Part shown: positions 14,820 through 23,850 of the stretch, piece by piece
Position numbering within the stretch: the stretch's first letter is position 1
How the letters are laid out: every line of letters begins with the position of its first letter
Assembly: GCA_020160755.1 (NCBI GenBank)
Contig: JAIUPN010000016.1
Location: 1-64,000 of the forward strand
Direction: 5' to 3'
Source: Pseudomonadota bacterium
Lineage (GTDB): Bacteria > Pseudomonadota > Alphaproteobacteria > Sphingomonadales > Sphingomonadaceae
DNA: 64,000 bases
Made by a program: the position numbers and the translations under genes
The notes under the pieces: generated by a model
The model's input: the letters and a program-made list of their open reading frames with translations, nothing else
Told to the model about the DNA's origin: nothing
Database searches by the model: none

Positions 14820-15704
14820 CTAGGCATGACCAATCGGTGCGGATGACACCGGATTTTCAGCTATGGCCGCGAGCCAGAGCGCGCCCAGTTCAAGATCGAT
14901 CCAGTCCGCGGCAAAGGGATCAAGCCCGGAACCCGGATAGAGACAATATTCCCCGAAATAGGGTCGACCCCCGATGTCGTAGAAGTCGATGCGAAGAAAA
15001 TTCATGTCGCCGGCCAGCGTTTCGGCCGCCTCCAGCATCGCAGGCAGTGACGGCGGCGGGGGCGGTTCGTCCGCGGCCCTGACGAGCTGTCGCCAGCTAC
15101 GGTCGTGAAGGATCCATCGATGCCGGCGGCCCCGCCCGAGATGGACCTGGACATGCGTTGCGGTGCCGCCGAACACATAGATCTTATAGTCGATCGGGAG
15201 TGGGAGCGCGCCGCCAAGAAGCGGCTCGGTGAGGATGCCGCGCGGAACGTCGCGATAGGCCCATTCGTCGAGCCAGCGCCCGTAGGGTCTGCGCTGCCAG
15301 CGGCGGGCTGTTCTGCGCAGTTGCTGCCATCGCGCGCAGTCGGGCACGGCCGTGATGACCCTATATTGATTGCAGCCGTGGCGCGACTTGATGATCGCGG
15401 GGGCCGGGAACGGGATCAGCCAGGGCAGGTCCGTGCCTTGCCAGAGCGTCGGCACGATCCACTCCTCGCCCAGCCGCGTCCCCGCCAAGCGCTTCGCCGC
15501 GATCTTGTCCATCATCTGGGTCTGGAGCGGCGACCGATCGGTCAACTTTCTAAGCTGCACAAGTTCGGTGAAGCGGGTGGGATGGTTCCAGTCGATGCGG
15601 CGGCCATGGCGCCAGCCATAGAGAAGACCGACGCGCTGCGCGGCGGGCAGAAGCCTCCGATCGACACCGGGTTGGGTCGGCGCGGTAGCGACTGCCGCGG
15701 TCAT
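14820..15704 (-). CDS. TupA-like ATP-grasp protein
   Basis: 294 aa. Matches the TupA-like ATP-grasp pattern. The N-terminal half carries KIAAKRLAGTRLGEEWIVPTLWQG, then PAIIKSRHGCNQYRVI. The middle has PIDYKIYVFGG, and the C-terminal catalytic part FLRIDFYDIGGRPYFGEYCLYPGSG contains the acidic metal-binding residues. TupA takes part in teichuronic acid synthesis in Bacillus; in Gram-negatives such genes usually act in surface polysaccharide synthesis. None are adjacent here. I chose the ATG at 15704, preceded by GGGAG, over one six codons upstream. Confidence 0.72.
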   Translation of the reverse strand: MTAAVATAPTQPGVDRRLLPAAQRVGLLYGWRHGRRIDWNHPTRFTELVQLRKLTDRSPLQTQMMDKIAAKRLAGTRLGEEWIVPTLWQGTDLPWLIPFPAPAIIKSRHGCNQYRVITAVPDCARWQQLRRTARRWQRRPYGRWLDEWAYRDVPRGILTEPLLGGALPLPIDYKIYVFGGTATHVQVHLGRGRRHRWILHDRSWRQLVRAADEPPPPPSLPAMLEAAETLAGDMNFLRIDFYDIGGRPYFGEYCLYPGSGLDPFAADWIDLELGALWLAAIAENPVSSAPIGHA

Positions 15705-15894
15705 GGCGCTCCCGTTCCACAACGACCGGCGCCCGGATTTTCATTTGCCTGCAGAGCCGCCCAAGCGGCCCGGAGCCGCAAATGCTTCGATGGTTTGTCC
15801 GCGGCCGTCATGAAACAGGTAACCGTGCAGGTGCGAAAAGGCTGCCTATCCCAATCATTCCTTCGAGGATCGGGGCGGGGTCCGCCCATGTCCG

Positions 15895-16626
15895 TCAGAC
15901 AGCCGTGCCCACCAGCCGGCCGATTCCGGCCGTGATGGCCATCGCAAGCGCCCCCCAGAATATGACGCGTGCAACCGGGCGGGCGGGCGCGGCGCCACCT
16001 GCAAATGCGCCGAGCCATCCCAGCGCGGCGAGGAACAGCAGCGACCCGATGGCTTCGAGTGCAACGATCCCTGTCGTCGGCGTCAGCGCGGCGACGAGGA
16101 GCGGCAGCGACGCGCCGGCGGTAAAGGTGGCGGCAGACGCCAGCGCCGCGGTGACCGGGCGCGCGGCCGTCATGTCGGTGATATGGAGTTCGTCGCGTGC
16201 ATGCGTCGTGAGCGCGTCGAACGCGGTCATCTGGTTGACCACGATGCGCGCGGTTTCCGGATCGAGGCCGCGTCGTTCATAAATGCCGGCCAGCTCGTCG
16301 CGTTCGGCCGCGGGGGCGCTCGCCAGCTCTCGCTTTTCGCGGGCAAGGTCCGCCCGTTCGGTATCGGCCTGCGAACTGACCGACACATATTCGCCGGCCG
16401 CCATCGACATGGCGCCGGCAACGAGGCCGGCAACCCCCGAAACCAGGATCGATTGACGGGTGGCGCCCGACGCCGCGACGCCAATAATGAGACTTGCGGT
16501 GGAGACGATCCCGTCGTTGGCGCCGAGCACGGCTGCCCGCAGCCACCCCGTCCGCGATACGAGATGGGCTTCGCGGTGATCGCCGCGTGCGGACGGCCAG
16601 GGACCGGGCAGAAGGTTGCCAGTCAT
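15895..16626 (-). CDS. VIT1/CCC1-type iron/manganese transporter
   Basis: 243 aa. Matches the VIT family. An N-terminal LRAAVLGANDGIVSTASLIIGVAASGA lies in helix 1, then GAMSMAAGEYVSVSSQADTERADL, a helical cytoplasmic metal-binding segment rich in Glu, and three C-terminal helices. These transporters move Fe2+/Mn2+ out of the cytoplasm with proton exchange. The ATG overlaps the stop of the upstream SpoIIAA-like gene (ATGA), so they form an operon. Confidence 0.92.
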   Translation of the reverse strand: MTGNLLPGPWPSARGDHREAHLVSRTGWLRAAVLGANDGIVSTASLIIGVAASGATRQSILVSGVAGLVAGAMSMAAGEYVSVSSQADTERADLAREKRELASAPAAERDELAGIYERRGLDPETARIVVNQMTAFDALTTHARDELHITDMTAARPVTAALASAATFTAGASLPLLVAALTPTTGIVALEAIGSLLFLAALGWLGAFAGGAAPARPVARVIFWGALAMAITAGIGRLVGTAV

Positions 16627-16997
16627 CCGTCGTGCCCTTCGACCCACATCAGCGCGGCGCCGCGATCCTCGGGCTTGAACACCCTATAGCTGATATGCGG
16701 CAGAAGGGCGCTTTCGATCCGCGTGAGGGCCCGGATCCATAACTGGTCGGCGACCACCGCGACGCGTCCGAACCGGTCGAGCTTTGCGAAAAGCGGCGCG
16801 GCGCGTGCGATATGCGCGGCCAGCCCGCTGATCTCGATACCGTCGATCGACCGCGTCTCGGCATAGACATGCACCGTCTCATTCGCCGCCATCGCGGCGT
16901 CGAGCCGGTCCATGATTGCGGCCAGATCCTCTCCCGTGATGTTGCCCTCGATACGGACGGCGAGCACGTCGTCGTTCGTTTTGATCATCTCGAACAT
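16623..16997 (-). CDS. SpoIIAA/STAS-like protein
   Basis: 124 aa resembling the SpoIIAA-like family (pfam11964): MIKTNDDVLAVRIEGNITGEDLAAIMDRLDAA, then VHVYAETRSIDG and RVAVVADQLWIRALTRIE. The fold is STAS-like, but no clear phosphorylatable Ser/Thr loop of anti-sigma antagonists is seen. It overlaps the HdeD-like gene upstream by 13 bp and the VIT gene downstream by 4 bp, giving a three-gene unit. Confidence 0.85.
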   Translation of the reverse strand: MFEMIKTNDDVLAVRIEGNITGEDLAAIMDRLDAAMAANETVHVYAETRSIDGIEISGLAAHIARAAPLFAKLDRFGRVAVVADQLWIRALTRIESALLPHISYRVFKPEDRGAALMWVEGHDG

Positions 16998-17542
16998 GCC
17001 GGGGCCTTTCCGGTGACGCTCGCCAGCATCGCCGCGACGGCGAGCAGGTCGAGCGCGAGACTTTGCGCCGCAGGGACGATCGAGGCGAACGGCCAGGCGA
17101 ATCCGATAGCGAGCGAGACCATCATGCTGACTGTGCCCGAGAGATAGAGCCAGCCGCGGCCCGCATGGCCCCGCACGAGGGCAAGCGTCAGCCGCGCCGC
17201 CGCTCCAGCGGCGAGAATACCCGCCATCGCCATGGCGGTATGATAACCGCCGAGTAGCGGATCGACGAACAGAATGATCGCCTGAACAAGACAGGCGAGC
17301 GCGCTTGCCTGCCAGAGCCGCCGGTCCAGCCGGTCATTGCAGGTCGCTGCCATGCGGCCTTGGACGAGCGCGGCGAACAGCATCGCGGCGACCAGCATGT
17401 AGATGGCTGCGATCGTCTCGAGGAAGGTGCGCGAGAGGACGAACAGGATGAGGAGGCACACGGCCACCCCGATCTCGAGCACCGAGATTTCCTTCCAGAG
17501 GCCGCTCTGCACGGGTCGGCCGGGCGCATCGGTCGCAATCAT
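16985..17542 (-). CDS. HdeD/DUF308-like membrane protein
   Basis: 185 aa with about six hydrophobic segments. The pattern AMAGILAAGAAARLTLALVRGHAGRGWLYLSGTVSMMVSLAIGFAWPFAS matches HdeD/DUF308 repeats, which are linked to acid resistance in enterics. The start at 17542 is set by AAGGAGACGATA. It is the first gene of HdeD-like / SpoIIAA-like / VIT. Confidence 0.72.
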   Translation of the reverse strand: MIATDAPGRPVQSGLWKEISVLEIGVAVCLLILFVLSRTFLETIAAIYMLVAAMLFAALVQGRMAATCNDRLDRRLWQASALACLVQAIILFVDPLLGGYHTAMAMAGILAAGAAARLTLALVRGHAGRGWLYLSGTVSMMVSLAIGFAWPFASIVPAAQSLALDLLAVAAMLASVTGKAPACSR

Positions 17543-17614
17543 TATCGTCTCCTTTGCGGAAATTGCGTCGGGAGCAGACATAACGCCGTGCCGGAAGCGC
17601 CGCATTGCGGGATT

Positions 17615-18268
17615 CTACGGACTCGCCCGTTCCTCCGCTTCCGGTCGCGGTGACGCGGCGCGGGTCCCTTTGGCAATATCGTCGCGGTCGGCGGCCAGCA
17701 GTTCGCGGAACGCGGCGAGGCGGGTCCGATACCCCTCGGCGTCGCCAAATTCGAGAAATTCATAATAGCGCTGATGCGGGTCGCTGATCTTCAGCGCATG
17801 CTTGATCGGGCACCAATATTGCTCGGTCCGGCTCCCGATCTCGCGGGCGTAGGCAATGACGCCATTGGCGTAGGCGCAATAGGCGCAGTTCAGCGCTTCG
17901 ACCCAGTCGAGATAGGCAAGGCGCCCCCGGTCGAACGCGATATAGTCGCGCCGCTCGACGCGGACGATCCCATAGGCGCGAAAGCATACGGCCTGGTAGA
18001 AGCTGATCCAGATATCGAGGAGGAGCAGCGGAAGGATCATCGAGTAGATGAAGGGCGCGGTGATCACTGCACCGAAGGAGGAGCGGGCGAGAAACGCCCG
18101 CACGCTCGTCTTGAGTTTCCTCTGTTCGATCACGATGCCGCGTTCGAACTCCACAAGCCGGTCATGAACCCGCACGCCCAGCGTCCTTCGCCTAAATTCG
18201 ATCTCGCGATCGAGTTCGACCTGCAGTTCGACGATGGTCCGCGCGATCTCCTGCATGCGCTGCGTCAC
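17615..18268 (-). CDS. Membrane-anchored protein of unknown function with paired cysteines
   Basis: 217 aa. An N-terminal helical region (MTQRMQEIARTIVELQVELDREI) precedes a hydrophobic hairpin (FGAVITAPFIYSMILPLLLLDIWISFYQ). A conserved-looking motif NCAYCAYANGVIAYAREI is followed by TEQYWCPIKHA. The C-x2-C plus distant CPIKH suggests a metal or redox site at the membrane surface. The ATG overlaps the alcohol dehydrogenase stop (ATGA), so the two are cotranslated. Family not recognised. Confidence 0.75.
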   Translation of the reverse strand: MTQRMQEIARTIVELQVELDREIEFRRRTLGVRVHDRLVEFERGIVIEQRKLKTSVRAFLARSSFGAVITAPFIYSMILPLLLLDIWISFYQAVCFRAYGIVRVERRDYIAFDRGRLAYLDWVEALNCAYCAYANGVIAYAREIGSRTEQYWCPIKHALKISDPHQRYYEFLEFGDAEGYRTRLAAFRELLAADRDDIAKGTRAASPRPEAEERASP

Positions 18269-19332
18269 GCTGCGGGCCTCGCCGTGCGCGGATCGTCGGC
18301 TTCGATGATGACCTTCAGTGCCTTGGTCTCGGCCGCCCGCGAGAAGACGTCATATGCGTCCATCATGTCGGCCATCGCAAAATGATGGGTGACAAGCTCT
18401 CCGGGATCCAATTGTTTCGCCTCGACCATCCGCAAGAGCTGCGGCGTCGAGACGGTATCGACCAATCGCGTCGTGATCGTGATATTGCGGGACCAGAGGT
18501 GTTCGAGGTGCAGGTCGGCCTTGGCGCCATGCACGCCGACATTCGCAATCGTTCCCCCGGCTGCGACGAGCAGCTGACAGAGTTCGAAGGTGGCGGCAAC
18601 GCCGACCGCCTCGATCACCGTGTCGGCGCCGCGCGCATCCGTCATCTCCATCAGCACCGCAGCGGCGTCGCGCGTGCCGCTGTTGATCGTGTCGGTGGCG
18701 CCGAACCGGCGCGCGATGGCGAGGCGCGCCTCGTCCAGATCGATCATGATGATCCGGGCGGGCGAGAAGAGCTTCGCCGTGAGCAGCGCGGCAAGGCCGA
18801 TCGGACCCGCGCCGACGATCGCGACGGTCGATCCCGGCGCGACCTTGCCGTTGAGCACGCCGCATTCGAAGCCCGTCGGCAGGATGTCGCTGAGCATGAC
18901 CAGCGCATCCTCGCCGGCCTCCTCGGGGATGGCATGGAGGCTCGTGTCGGCATGCGGGATACGAACATATTCTGCCTGCGTGCCGTCGATGATGTTGCCG
19001 AGGATCCAGCCGCCCGTCGTGCAATGCGATGGCATGCCCCGGCGGCAATAGTCGCAGCGGCCGCACGCGGTTATGCAGCTGATCAGAACATGGTCGCCGG
19101 GCGCGAAAACGGTCACGCCCGTCCCGATGCTGTCGACGATACCGACGCCCTCGTGCCCGAGGATGCGCCCCGGTTCGCAGCTCGGGACATCGCCTTTCAA
19201 TATGTGCAGGTCGGTGCCGCAAATGGTCGTCCTGGTGATGCGCACGATCGCGTCGCCCGCGTCCTGCACCTGGGGCACCGGCCGCTCCTCGACGGCTTTC
19301 AGGCCGGGGCCGTTATAGACGAGGGCTTTCAT
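18265..19332 (-). CDS. Zinc-dependent alcohol dehydrogenase (MDR family)
   Basis: 355 aa. Catalytic zinc ligands appear as TICGTDLHI (Cys), GHEGVG (His-Glu) and a distal Cys in GFECGV. Structural zinc cysteines are in CGRCDYCRRGMPSHC, and the NAD motif is GAGPIGLAAL. The overall sequence resembles threonine/alcohol dehydrogenase-like enzymes common in anaerobic-stress clusters. The start at 19332 follows AAAGGAGACATCGC. It is the first gene of a two-gene unit with the cysteine-motif membrane protein. Confidence 0.93.
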   Translation of the reverse strand: MKALVYNGPGLKAVEERPVPQVQDAGDAIVRITRTTICGTDLHILKGDVPSCEPGRILGHEGVGIVDSIGTGVTVFAPGDHVLISCITACGRCDYCRRGMPSHCTTGGWILGNIIDGTQAEYVRIPHADTSLHAIPEEAGEDALVMLSDILPTGFECGVLNGKVAPGSTVAIVGAGPIGLAALLTAKLFSPARIIMIDLDEARLAIARRFGATDTINSGTRDAAAVLMEMTDARGADTVIEAVGVAATFELCQLLVAAGGTIANVGVHGAKADLHLEHLWSRNITITTRLVDTVSTPQLLRMVEAKQLDPGELVTHHFAMADMMDAYDVFSRAAETKALKVIIEADDPRTARPAA

Positions 19333-19396
19333 GCGATGTCTCCTTTGTATGTGGTGGCGCGTCCGGATCTTTGCCTTGCCGGTCTCGATCGCGTGC

Positions 19397-21013
19397 CTAT
19401 GCCGCGCGGCGGCGCCGCTTCTGCTGGGAGCGCGCCGCCTCATAGCCGGCGAGCACCCGCCGCATCTCGTCGAGCGCCTTGCGCCGCCCTTCCTCGCTGC
19501 GGATGTGCGCGAGGTTGTGCTTCAGATTGGCAGCGAAATCGGCATAGTCATTCTGCCAGTCTTCACCCGCGAGCCGGGCGATATCGACGCGTCCGGTCCG
19601 GATTCGCCTGGGCGGTGCGCCGGGGGCGAGCGCGAAACTCTCCCCGATCGCCGGAGCGACGACGGCGAGGCGGGGCGTTTCGGATTGGACGAGCGTGCGC
19701 AGTGCTTCGATCGATTCGCTCTCGCCATGACCCAGAAAAAGTCCGCCACGGATCGGGTGACGTTCGCGTATCCATGCCGCGAGCTCGTCGCGATCGGCAT
19801 GTGCCGAATAGCTGTCGATGCGCCGGACGGCGGCGCGAACATTGATGTCCTTGCCAGAAATCCGCACGCGCTCGGCTCCGTCGAGGATGACCCGCCCGAG
19901 CGATCCGCGCGCCTGGAACCCGACGAACAGGATCGTCGACTGGCGCCGATGAAGATTATGCTCGAGATGGTGGCGGATGCGCCCGCCCTCGCACATGCCC
20001 GAGGCAGCGAGAATGATGGCGCCCGACACGCTGTTGAGGCGGATCGATTCGGCGACATCCTCGACATAGCGGATCGAGGGGTGGCGGAAGATGTCGGCGC
20101 CTTCGACATCTTCGAGCTCGGAAGCATGGGCCGCGAACACCTTCGTCGCCTGGCTCGCGAGTGGCGAGTCCACGAAGATAGGCACATTGGGGATGCGGTT
20201 CGCGTCGGCAAGGCGCGCGAGATCGAGCAGCAGTTCCTGCGTGCGTTCGAGCGCAAAGCTCGGGATCACGAGATTCCCGCCCCTCGCGAGAGCCGCTTTG
20301 ACTTCGGTTTCGAGTAGCGCGCGGCGTTGCTCGATCGAGAGTTTGGGCCGCGTGCGGTCGCCATAGGTCGCTTCGCATATGAGGAAATCGATGCCCTCCG
20401 GCGCTGCCGGATCGTCGTGAAACGCCTTGTTGTCGGGGCCGATGTCGCCGGAAAAGAGCAGATGCACCCCGCCGGCTTCCAGTTCGACCGAGGCCGAACC
20501 CAGGATGTGGCCGGCGTTCCACAGCCGCGCCCGGAAACCCGGCGCGGGTTCGAACCATGTCCCAAGTCCGACCGGCTCGGCAAGCCGCCAGGCGCGAAGG
20601 CCATCGGCCTCGGTATAGAGCGGCTCGAACATCGCTTCGCCGGCGCGGTCATAGCGGCGGTTCCGGCGCGCGGTGTCGCTTTCCTGAATCCGCCCGGCGT
20701 CGGCGAGCATATATTCGAGGAGGTCGGCGGTCGGCGCGGTGCACCAGACAGGGCCGCGATATCCCTCTTTCACGAGCTTGGGCAACAGTCCGCAATGATC
20801 GATATGGGCATGGGTCAGGACGACCGCGTCGATCTTGCCGACATCGAACCCGAACGCGCCATGGTTAAGCGTTTCGAGGCTTCGCGATCCCTGGAATAAT
20901 CCGCAATCGATCAGGATTCTGTGCTGCCCGAGCGTGAGTTCCATGCACGAGCCGGTGACGGTTCCGGCGGCACCATGGAATTGGATCGTCAGCGGCGCTT
21001 CGGTATTGGCCAT
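19397..21013 (-). CDS. Metallo-beta-lactamase/beta-CASP exonuclease family protein
   Basis: 538 aa with the zinc-binding HAHIDH at 68-73, GHILGSASVEL, SGDIG, a beta-CASP insertion (FVDSPLASQATKVF and AASGMCEGGRIRHHLEHNL) and the RMMBL C-terminus SYSAHADRDELAAWI...GLFLGHGESES. This is the architecture of bacterial CPSF73/YsgC-like RNases, which cleave RNA; such genes often occur in hypoxia clusters with universal stress proteins. RNA as substrate is inferred from the family. Confidence 0.92.
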   Translation of the reverse strand: MANTEAPLTIQFHGAAGTVTGSCMELTLGQHRILIDCGLFQGSRSLETLNHGAFGFDVGKIDAVVLTHAHIDHCGLLPKLVKEGYRGPVWCTAPTADLLEYMLADAGRIQESDTARRNRRYDRAGEAMFEPLYTEADGLRAWRLAEPVGLGTWFEPAPGFRARLWNAGHILGSASVELEAGGVHLLFSGDIGPDNKAFHDDPAAPEGIDFLICEATYGDRTRPKLSIEQRRALLETEVKAALARGGNLVIPSFALERTQELLLDLARLADANRIPNVPIFVDSPLASQATKVFAAHASELEDVEGADIFRHPSIRYVEDVAESIRLNSVSGAIILAASGMCEGGRIRHHLEHNLHRRQSTILFVGFQARGSLGRVILDGAERVRISGKDINVRAAVRRIDSYSAHADRDELAAWIRERHPIRGGLFLGHGESESIEALRTLVQSETPRLAVVAPAIGESFALAPGAPPRRIRTGRVDIARLAGEDWQNDYADFAANLKHNLAHIRSEEGRRKALDEMRRVLAGYEAARSQQKRRRRAA

Positions 21014-21061
21014 GACTAGCTGCCCTTCGTTCGCGGATGGGATCGATGACCGTGCATCGGC

Positions 21062-21646
21062 TCAGCGGCCCGCCGCGCCATGTTCGGTCATTGTCTCGAG
21101 CCACATGGTGCGGTGCTTGGGATCGCCCTCGACATTGCCGACGATGCTGCGTTCGGTCGGCGCAATGCCGACAAAGCCCAAAATATTGCGCTCGAGGCTG
21201 CGCAGGCTGTGCGCGCGAAAATAGAAACGGTAGAACAAAGCTGGCATCCCCATCGTTACGACGACATGAGCCGTCCGGCCTTTGAGGCGTTTTTCGGGCA
21301 AACCTCTCGCCTTGGGTTCAAAAGCGAAGCCGGGGCGCATCACCTGTTCGAAGAAGCCCTTGAGGCGGGCGGGCAGGTCGCCGAGCCAGAGCGGATAGAA
21401 GATCAGCAGATGCTCGGCCCAGGCGATATCGTCCTGCGCTTCGGCGATGGCACGCGGAAGCGGCCCCTCTTCCCATTCGGCGCGACTTTCGAGCAGATCG
21501 AAAGCGAGCCCCGCAACGGCGATGCGACGGACCTCATGACCCGCCGCCAGCGCCGCCGCCGCATAGGTATCGGCCAGCGCGTGAACGAAGCGCCCAGGAT
21601 CCGGGTCGGGATGTCCGTCGATGAGCGTGATCCGTCTGGTTTGCAT
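21062..21646 (-). CDS. NAD(P)H-dependent flavin oxidoreductase, flavodoxin_2 family
   Basis: 194 aa resembling NQO1/MdaB/KefF-type quinone reductases: ITLIDGHPDPDPGRFVHALADTY for the FMN phosphate loop, HLLIFYPLWLGDLPARLKGFFEQVMRPGFAF for the dimer/flavin site. Two-electron quinone or nitro reduction is the usual role. It lies 48 bp upstream of the beta-CASP gene on the same strand, so they may be cotranscribed. Divergent from fixL. Confidence 0.88.
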   Translation of the reverse strand: MQTRRITLIDGHPDPDPGRFVHALADTYAAAALAAGHEVRRIAVAGLAFDLLESRAEWEEGPLPRAIAEAQDDIAWAEHLLIFYPLWLGDLPARLKGFFEQVMRPGFAFEPKARGLPEKRLKGRTAHVVVTMGMPALFYRFYFRAHSLRSLERNILGFVGIAPTERSIVGNVEGDPKHRTMWLETMTEHGAAGR

Positions 21647-21783
21647 GTGACATCCTGAACGAAGGGCCGCTGCCGGATTTTAGCGCGGGAGCAATGGACC
21701 GCCGCGCCGCGCCGAGCTGGACGGGACGAGCGAGGCGCGACGATCCGCGTGCCGCTTTTGGTATCGCAGGCGGGTTCCTCCTA

Positions 21784-21796
21784 TCCGTAGATTCCC
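21784..21796 (+). promoter_or_regulatory. FixJ-box-like site upstream of fixL
   Basis: TCCGTAGATTCCC agrees at about 10 of 13 positions with the Sinorhizobium FixJ consensus TAMGTARTTTCCC. It lies in the divergent region between the flavin oxidoreductase and fixL and could mediate autoregulation. Confidence 0.3.
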
Positions 21797-21975
21797 GCAT
21801 GGGCGCTCGGCGCACACCGCCTTAGCGAAGCGGGATGCCGCTTAAGGAACAATACGGACCGCGAACGCGCCGGGCGTTTCGCGCGTCGCCAAAAGCCGCT
21901 ATGGACGGTGATCGGGGGAAGGCGCACCGAGAGGGCGGCGGCGCCTTTGCAGCGCGGGCGGAGGCCGCGCGGTCG

Positions 21976-23850
21976 ATGTCGATGATGCAACGTCCTTTTG
22001 CGATACGCCTGGCGCTGGCGCTGCTGTTTGTCGCTGCTGCGGCGCTGCTGCGCTATGCGCTCACTCCCTGGCTCGGGGGCGATGCATCCTTCCTGCTTTT
22101 CGCACCCGCCATCCTTGCAGCCGCTCTCTATGCCGGTCCGATGGCGGCATCGATTGCGACCGCGCCGGCGCTTGCGCTCGGTCTCTATTTCGCCGGCTTC
22201 CGGGACGGCGGCAGCTATAATCTCGTCGAGGTCATAGTGTTTCTGGTCACCGCGGCCGGCATCGTCGCGCTCTCGCAAGCCTTCGAGCGGTTGCGGCGGC
22301 GCGTGCATGAAAGCGACCATCGCGCGGCCCGGCGCGATGCCGAGGCGGCGCTGGTCGCCGAGGAACTCAATCTGCTCATCGACGGCGCGCAGGGGCATGC
22401 GATCTACCTGCTCGATGCCGAAGGCCGCGTGACGATCTGGAACAAGGGCGCCGAACGCCTCAAGGGCTGGCGCGAGGAAGAGGTCGTCGGCAAGGATGCC
22501 GCGATCTTCTATCCGCCCGACGCCGTCGCGGCCGGCAAACCTGAGGGCGACCTTGCCGTTGCGGCGCGAGAGGGACGTCTCGAGATGGAGGACTGGCGCG
22601 TCCGCAAGGATGGATCCGAGTTCCTCGCCGATGTCTCGATCACGGCGCTTCGCACCGCGGGCGGCGATCTTCGCGGTTTCGCCAAGGTCGTCTCGGACAT
22701 CACCGGACGGCGCGCCGCCGAGGAGGCGCTGCGATCGCAGGAAAGCCATCTCCGGTCGATTCTCTCGACGGTGCCCGACGCGATGGTCGTCATCGACGAT
22801 CAGGGTTCGATCGTGTCCTTCAGCGCGGCCGCCGAGCGACTGTTCGGGTATCAGGAGGCCGAACTGCTCGGGGTCAATGTCAGCCGGCTGATGCCCTCAC
22901 CCGATCGCGAGCGCCACGATGCCTATATCCGGCGCTTCCTCGAAACGGGGGAAAAGCGCATCATCGGCATCGGACGCGTGGTGTTCGCCGAGCGCAGGGA
23001 CGGCTCGACCTTTCCGATGGAATTGTCGATCGGCGAGGCGTCGAGCGACAGTCACCCGCTCTTTACCGGCTTCATCCGCGACCTCACCGAACGCCAGCAG
23101 ACCGAGGCGCGGCTCGAATCGCTCCAGTCTGAGCTGATCCATGTTTCGCGCGTCAGCGCGATGGGGACGATGGCCTCGACGCTCGCGCATGAGCTCAACC
23201 AGCCGATTACCGCGGTCACCAATTATGTCGAAGCGGTGCGCGACCTGCTCGCCAATCCCGATCCCGACGATATTCCGATGATCCGCGATGCGCTCGACGA
23301 TACGGCGAAGGAAGCGTTGCGCGCAGGGCATATCGTTCGCCGCCTGCGCGACTTCGTGGCGCGCGGCGAGGTCGAGAAGACGATCGAGAAACTGCCGGTG
23401 CTCATCAACGAGGCGGCGGTGCTCGGACTGATGGGCGCGCGCGAGAAGAGCGTTGAGCCGCGCTTCGACCTCGATCCCTATGCCTCGCCGGTGCTCGTCG
23501 ACAAGGTCCAGATCCAGCAGGTGCTGATCAACCTCATTCGCAACGCTGTCGAAGCGATGGCCGACAGTCCGGTGCGGCAGCTGACCGTCACGAGCCGTCC
23601 CGACCAGCGCGGCTTTGTCCGCGTGATCGTCGCCGATACCGGACCGGGCGTGACGCCGGAGGTCGCCGAGCAGCTCTTTACGGCGTTCGTCAGCACCAAG
23701 GCAGAAGGCATGGGACTCGGTCTCTCGATCTGCCGGACGATCGTCGAGGCCAATGGCGGACGTATCTGGATGGAGCCGCGCACCGGCGGCGGGACCGAAT
23801 TTCACTTCACACTGGTGAGCGCGAAGGCGGAGGAAAATGATGTCGGATAG
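21976..23850 (+). CDS. fixL: FixL-type heme-PAS oxygen-sensing histidine kinase
   Basis: 624 aa. Order: four membrane helices (about 10-100, DUF4118-like), a PAS domain (about 130-245), a second PAS domain (about 250-370), then HisKA with phospho-His405 in LAHELNQP and a HATPase (DTGPGV, GMGLGLSIC). In the second PAS the FixL heme ligand is present as His314 in RHDAYIRR. Residues equivalent to Bradyrhizobium Arg206 and Arg220 (RIIGIGR) are kept, while its His214 is Arg. So it should bind heme and sense O2. I chose the ATG at 21976 (GGAGG upstream); an in-frame ATG at 21835 would add 47 residues of poor codon bias. It overlaps fixJ by 14 bp. Confidence 0.9.
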   Translation: MSMMQRPFAIRLALALLFVAAAALLRYALTPWLGGDASFLLFAPAILAAALYAGPMAASIATAPALALGLYFAGFRDGGSYNLVEVIVFLVTAAGIVALSQAFERLRRRVHESDHRAARRDAEAALVAEELNLLIDGAQGHAIYLLDAEGRVTIWNKGAERLKGWREEEVVGKDAAIFYPPDAVAAGKPEGDLAVAAREGRLEMEDWRVRKDGSEFLADVSITALRTAGGDLRGFAKVVSDITGRRAAEEALRSQESHLRSILSTVPDAMVVIDDQGSIVSFSAAAERLFGYQEAELLGVNVSRLMPSPDRERHDAYIRRFLETGEKRIIGIGRVVFAERRDGSTFPMELSIGEASSDSHPLFTGFIRDLTERQQTEARLESLQSELIHVSRVSAMGTMASTLAHELNQPITAVTNYVEAVRDLLANPDPDDIPMIRDALDDTAKEALRAGHIVRRLRDFVARGEVEKTIEKLPVLINEAAVLGLMGAREKSVEPRFDLDPYASPVLVDKVQIQQVLINLIRNAVEAMADSPVRQLTVTSRPDQRGFVRVIVADTGPGVTPEVAEQLFTAFVSTKAEGMGLGLSICRTIVEANGGRIWMEPRTGGGTEFHFTLVSAKAEENDVG

